Notes under the pieces: model-generated
Told to the model about the DNA's origin: nothing
Database searches by the model: none
Seen by the model: the letters and a program-made list of their open reading frames with translations, nothing else
NCBI GenBank assembly: GCA_937995335.1
Contig: CALKIH010000052.1
Location: 181,534-245,533, forward strand
DNA from: UBA2357 sp002344625
GTDB taxonomy: Bacteria; Pseudomonadota; Gammaproteobacteria; Burkholderiales; Rhodocyclaceae
DNA: 64,000 nt
Reading direction: 5' to 3'
In this document: positions 62,002 to 64,000 of the stretch, piece by piece
How positions within the stretch are numbered: position 1 is the first letter of the stretch
How the letters are laid out: every line of letters begins with the position of its first letter
Program-made: the position numbers and the translations under genes

Positions 62002-63390
62002 TTACTCGTCGCGGCGCCCCAGGTGTATGCCAGGGCGCGCAGCGGGGGCCTGAAACGCCGGCACGACGCGCAACAGGATGCCGTAGTAGTTGCGGATGTT
62101 CTCGGTCATCACGACGGCTTCGCCGCCACGGGCAGGCCCCGATTTGAGGCGTGCCGCATACTGAGGCTTGGACAGCAGCGGCAAGACCTTCTTCATGTCC
62201 CACCATGAGGCATCGTCCTTGCCCATCTGGCGTGCGATCGTGCGCGCGCCGTTGAGGTGTCCCATGCCCAGGTTGTATGCGGCCGTAGCCAGCCAGGTTC
62301 GATCGGGCTCGGCGACGTCGTCCGGCAAGCCGTCGCGCATGCGTTCGAGGTAGCGCGCACCCCCCGAAATGCTCTGACGTGCGTCCAGGCGGTCCTTGAC
62401 CCCCAGCCGGTCGGCCGTATCGCCCGTCAGCATCATCATTCCGCGCACGCCGGTCGGCGAGCGTGCGAGTGGATCCCAATGGGACTCCTGGTAAGCGAGT
62501 GCCGCCAGATAGCGCCAATCGATCCCGGTTTCGGCTTCGGCTTCCTCGAAGTGCGGCTGGAACTCGGGGAGGCGGCTTTCGATCCGCTCGAGAAACAGGG
62601 CCGCGTCGGCGGTGCCGATCCGGCGGATATGGCTGAAGTAGCGATCGGCGATTCGCTCGATCACGCCTCTCTTGGGCGCTTCGTCCAGAAAAGCGCGTAC
62701 CTGCACGTTAAGGTCACCGCTGGTGCGCGGTGGCAGGCCCCATGCCAGCGATGTCTTGAGGGGTAGGTCGTACTTGATGACAAGATCAGGATTGACTTGG
62801 GCGGCCAGCGCGAAGTGGGTGCGATCGGTTGCCACGAGGTCGAACTGGCCGTCACCAAGCTTCTCGAGCATTCTTTGATCGTTGAACCCCTGGGGATAGC
62901 GCAAGTGCAGGTCGGGCGTGCGTTGCCTGACTTCTTCGAGATTTTGTGCCGCTGGAGACCCATGGCGCACGCTCACGGTTCGGCCGGCGAGCCCGGCTTC
63001 GTCGACCACATCGGCCGAGTCCGACCGACCCACCAGTACGTAGTCGACCTCGCGCAGCGGCGCAGACCATTCGAGCGGGAGCCGGTCCCGCCGCGCCAGC
63101 CCGGCAGCGGCCATGTGCGCCTGTCCTTGGATGACGGCATCGATTGCCCGGGTCGCATCCGCGTAAACGACGAATCGCACCGGTATCTCGAGCTTCCGTG
63201 CGAGCAATTCGACCATGTCGTGCTCGAAGCCTGCGGTTGTGCCGTCGGTGCTTTCGAAATACGAAATGGCATCCCGCTGCGTCGCAACACGCAACTCCCC
63301 GAGTGTCCGGTAGTCGGCAATCGCGGGTGTTTCTTGCGGCGTACATGCCACAAACAAAAGCGGGATGAGTAGCGCGAGGATGCGGCGCAT
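62002..63390 (-). CDS. mltF: membrane-bound lytic transglycosylase MltF
   Basis: A 462-residue lipoprotein (lipobox ending FVAC) with two domains. Residues about 35-265 are a periplasmic binding-protein-like regulatory module (GELRVATQRDAISYFESTDG), and about 280-440 an SLT catalytic domain with the glutamate in ALAYQESHWDPLARSPTGVR, then GMMMLTGDTA and AAYNLGMGHL. In MltF the first domain senses muropeptides and switches on the second. The ATG at 63388-63390 (MRRILALL) gives a proper signal; residues encoded upstream do not. Confidence 0.94.
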   Translation of the reverse strand: MRRILALLIPLLFVACTPQETPAIADYRTLGELRVATQRDAISYFESTDGTTAGFEHDMVELLARKLEIPVRFVVYADATRAIDAVIQGQAHMAAAGLARRDRLPLEWSAPLREVDYVLVGRSDSADVVDEAGLAGRTVSVRHGSPAAQNLEEVRQRTPDLHLRYPQGFNDQRMLEKLGDGQFDLVATDRTHFALAAQVNPDLVIKYDLPLKTSLAWGLPPRTSGDLNVQVRAFLDEAPKRGVIERIADRYFSHIRRIGTADAALFLERIESRLPEFQPHFEEAEAETGIDWRYLAALAYQESHWDPLARSPTGVRGMMMLTGDTADRLGVKDRLDARQSISGGARYLERMRDGLPDDVAEPDRTWLATAAYNLGMGHLNGARTIARQMGKDDASWWDMKKVLPLLSKPQYAARLKSGPARGGEAVVMTENIRNYYGILLRVVPAFQAPAARPGIHLGRRDE

Positions 63391-63546
63391 GGAATGGTCC
63401 GGCACCAAACCAGAGATTCTGCATGCACCTCGGGGCGCAGGCAACCTCAGGCAACCGTCCGCCGCAGGACTATACGGTCGAAGCGGGGTTTTGCCTCGGC
63501 CTCGAGTAAGTGATAAATTAGAATTTGATTAAATAGTGGAGTAATC

Positions 63547-63909
63547 ATGGAAGGAAAATCATTTACCCGGATCACCGCGGATGTGTCCGGCGCGCTCAAG
63601 AAGATGCACAAGGAAGTGCCCGAGACGATGCAAGGTTTCGGCGCGATGTCGAAGGCTGCAATGAAGGCGGGTGTACTCTCTGAACTCGACAAGGAACTGA
63701 TCGCACTGGCAATCGGTGTGACGTCGCGCTGCGACGCCTGCGTGGGATTTCATGTCAGGGCGCTGATTCGCCTTGGCGTGACGCGTGAACAACTCATGGA
63801 GACACTCGCAGTTTGCACCTACATGGGCGGCGGTCCGGCGTTGATGTATGCGGCGGAGGCGGTGCGTGCGTACGAAGAAATGCTACCCGAAAACGCTGCA
63901 AATACTTGA
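63547..63909 (+). CDS. carboxymuconolactone decarboxylase/AhpD-like protein
   Basis: A 120-residue protein of the CMD family with the AhpD-type redox site CDACVGFH (C62, C65, H69), which suggests a thiol peroxidase or disulfide reductase role rather than a decarboxylase. Residues LDKELIALAIGVTSRCDACV are typical. GGAG lies about eight bases before the ATG. The gene stands alone between mltF and tRNA-Ser, after an AT-rich promoter region (63500-63540). Confidence 0.9.
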   Translation: MEGKSFTRITADVSGALKKMHKEVPETMQGFGAMSKAAMKAGVLSELDKELIALAIGVTSRCDACVGFHVRALIRLGVTREQLMETLAVCTYMGGGPALMYAAEAVRAYEEMLPENAANT

Positions 63910-63932
63910 GTGCATTTTTATTGGGTTTGATT

Positions 63933-63938
63933 TAAAAT
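63933..63938 (+). promoter_or_regulatory. possible -10 of tRNA-Ser
   Basis: TAAAAT ends 14 bp before the mature tRNA, so transcription would start about 8 nt before it. The -35 is unclear. Confidence 0.45.
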
Positions 63939-63952
63939 GGCAGACTTCGAGC

Positions 63953-64000
63953 GGAGAGGTGGCAGAGTGGTCGAATGTACCTGACTCGAAATCAGGCGTA
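63953..64000 (+). tRNA. tRNA-Ser (anticodon CGA), 3' part beyond window
   Basis: Starts GGAGAGGTGGCAGAGTGG, the usual bacterial tRNA-Ser 5' half, with D-loop GTGGTCGAATG. The anticodon stem CCTGA/TCAGG encloses CTCGAAA, giving anticodon CGA, which reads UCG. The variable arm and acceptor 3' strand lie outside the window. Confidence 0.93.

Overview
The window is about 64 kb of GC-rich chromosome. Gene content and gene order suggest a facultatively anaerobic betaproteobacterium of the Rhodocyclales (Azoarcus, Thauera or Aromatoleum type). Supporting signs are the cbb3 oxidase cluster with FNR boxes, NnrS and a class I PHA synthase, a ubiquinone hydroxylase of the Coq7 type, and the neighbour pairs nudJ-mnmA, rplM-rpsI and nadE-glnB. 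It is mostly core genome. I see no insertion sequence, prophage, CRISPR array or integrase. The placement is inference from protein families; no 16S gene is present.

Layout. 0-13 kb: an NTF2-like fragment, a CHCC zinc-finger protein and ilvE; an exported beta-propeller-like lipoprotein; nudJ, an exported unknown and mnmA as an overlapping unit; then minus-strand genes for an unknown protein, DUF2062, SixA, CYTH-CHAD and glnE. 13-25 kb: the large AsmA-like yhdP with a nitrilase-family gene and tldD, bactofilin, a lytic transglycosylase, proS, rppH, a CNP1-like lipoprotein, coq7 and an OsmC-family gene. 25-29 kb: a candidate small RNA with anti-Shine-Dalgarno loops, rplM-rpsI, argC, erpA, and an SDR gene behind a LiuR-like inverted repeat.

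29-47.5 kb is the most coherent part, a low-oxygen respiration island: ccoIS, ccoNOQP, ccoGH, two tiny membrane proteins, uspA, a beta-CASP nuclease, phaC, nnrS-sirB-hemerythrin, fnr itself and hemN. FNR-type boxes (TTGAY-N4-RTCAA) lie before ccoN, nnrS and hemN. At ccoN and nnrS a -10 element sits exactly where a box centred at -41.5 predicts; at hemN the -10 is weak. A further FNR box with a well-placed -10 lies between ccoS and ccoN and leads within about 104 nt into a strong intrinsic terminator. I read this as an undescribed FNR-dependent small RNA, and it is the best novelty candidate in the window. The fnr gene in the same island would close the regulatory loop.

47.5-64 kb: a copper chaperone, ppa, a FemAB/GNAT-like protein, an MliC-like lipoprotein, nadE-glnB (PII, the signal partner of the GlnE encoded at 10-13 kb), trxB-smr, a Crp-family regulator, ftsK-lolA-rarA, serS, mltF, an AhpD-like protein, and a tRNA-Ser(CGA) cut by the window end. 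Start codons were chosen by homology to remembered family N-termini and by Shine-Dalgarno spacing; several are marked uncertain.
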